In this document: positions 63,091-64,000 of the stretch, piece by piece | Layout of the letters: the number at the start of each line of letters is the position of its first letter | Numbering within the stretch: position 1 is the stretch's first letter | Assembly: GCA_001970955.1 (NCBI GenBank) | Contig: MPUH01000029.1 | Span: 91,646 to 155,645 of the forward strand | Direction: 5' to 3' | From: Stentor coeruleus | Taxonomy: Eukaryota; Ciliophora; Heterotrichea; Heterotrichida; Stentoridae | Length of the DNA: 64,000 nucleotides | Program-made: the position numbers and the translations under genes | Notes under the pieces: model-generated | The model's database searches: none | What the model saw: only the letters and a program-made list of their open reading frames with translations | Told to the model about the DNA's origin: nothing

Positions 63091-64000
63091 AAAAGCAGAA
63101 AGAAATTCATAGACGAAATTAATTTTTGACCTTAAAAACTTAAGTCAAGATGTGGTAGTTTTATGTATTATTTGCATGCATTTATTGACCTAATGCTATA
63201 TATCCTGTAAAATAAATTCCACCTTTTAATACAAAATTTTGACTAATCCTGCCGGCAACAAGTACTACCTTAATTTGATAAAAGATAGCAATCTTTCCAA
63301 ATCGATGATAAAAAAAATTATTTAAATATACTTAAATTATACGTTTTAAACCCCAATATAGTTTTTTTGAAAAAGTGCAGAGGTAATATTAATTTTCATT
63401 CAATGACAGAATTTTAAACTTACAATGAAGTTACCAAAAAACTGATTGCTATATCTACACTGAATGCAATTAATAAGTAATACCACTGTGAGTTTGATGA
63501 TAAGTTGAGAAAGAATTTAAATGCAATATTCGATGTAGTTAAAGATAAGAGCAGCTGTTATCTTACAATTTAATTAGTAATAAGTTCGTAATAAACTTTA
63601 ATCTTAAAATTAGCCTTTATTAGCTTCATATTGAGCTGAAAAGCATATATCTTATCGATAACTATTAAAAAATATGATTAGAACATCAATTCAAAGGTTA
63701 AATGATCAGATTGCACCTGTAGTTTCAGGAAATTGTGAAGATTTCATAAATTAAGAAGTTTTTAGATAATTTTTACATAAGGAATTACTTTTAAATTTGA
63801 CTGGTATTTTATATAAGATTTTCGAAATATTTATGCTATTTAAGTATATAGCTTCAAAGTAGACTATGCTTAAAGTAGTTGATTAAGTAAAATGGGCAAG
63901 GTTTTAGTTTAAATTTCCTATTTAAGGCATTCTACTGTATTTAAAATTTGACAAATTGGATTAAAAGCCACAGTTCCACTATACCAATTTTATTAAATGT
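63091..64000. other. 3' region with possible gene fragments
   Basis: AT-rich with stops in all frames. Two short protein-like pieces, about 63417-63570 (includes FDDKLRKNLNAIFDVVKDK) and 63674-63754 (MIRTSIQRLNDQIAPVVSG), could be remnants of a further gene but do not join. No telomere repeat at the window end. Confidence 0.35.

Noticed and set aside
1-64000. tRNA, rRNA, CRISPR, transposon or telomere sequences
   Set aside because: I looked for tRNA T-loop motifs, array-like repeats, transposase motifs and telomere repeats and saw none; short RNAs cannot be excluded by eye.

Overview
This is AT-rich eukaryotic nuclear DNA, almost certainly from the macronuclear genome of a heterotrich ciliate of the Stentor type. 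I base this on gene density, very short intergenic gaps, TAA, TAG and TGA all serving as stops (the standard code, unusual among ciliates), and nine introns that are each exactly 15 nt. Every intron starts GT, ends AG and has A at position 10. Removing them restores conserved protein reading frames, for example the FATC tail of DNA-PKcs and the membrane part of HRD1. Two single-N gaps (3201 and 16938) are each flanked by an exact copy of the same sequence, which looks like unmerged contig overlap.

Layout. 0.3-7.7 kb: a quadruple CX9C mitochondrial protein, ribosomal protein eL20, ARL2BP, a cathepsin B-like pseudoprotease, a long coiled-coil protein and a small two-exon gene. 8-17.5 kb: unrecognised small genes, a CDK7-like kinase, the ciliary protein IFT52 and two coiled-coil proteins, one of them split by an assembly gap. 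17.9-24 kb: a CLC chloride channel, a stretch with decayed gene fragments, and an intact cathepsin L-like protease. 24.7-35.6 kb: one giant gene for a DNA-PKcs orthologue (about 3633 aa). 37.4-46 kb: an FCP1/SCP-type phosphatase, an M20D amidohydrolase, a voltage-sensor/cyclase-like membrane protein and a coiled-coil protein. 47-52.5 kb: a WDR7/rabconnectin-3-beta orthologue facing a DENN-domain gene. 53.7-58.1 kb: a four-exon unknown gene, HRD1 ubiquitin ligase and TIP41/TIPRL. 58.8-63.1 kb: three tandem paralogues with a Cys/His finger and kelch repeats, the third a pseudogene.

Genes lie on both strands with no operon logic. Several products belong to linked processes: cilium assembly and ciliary Arl traffic (IFT52, ARL2BP), endomembrane/Rab traffic (WDR7, DENN), ER quality control (HRD1), lysosomal proteolysis (two C1A family members) and DNA double-strand-break repair (DNA-PKcs). 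Intergenic DNA carries a consistent composition asymmetry: sense-strand 5' flanks are C-rich and G-poor, and 3' flanks are G-rich and C-poor.

No tRNA, rRNA, CRISPR, transposon or telomere repeat was recognised. All family assignments are from reading the sequence and recalled family features; no database search was run.
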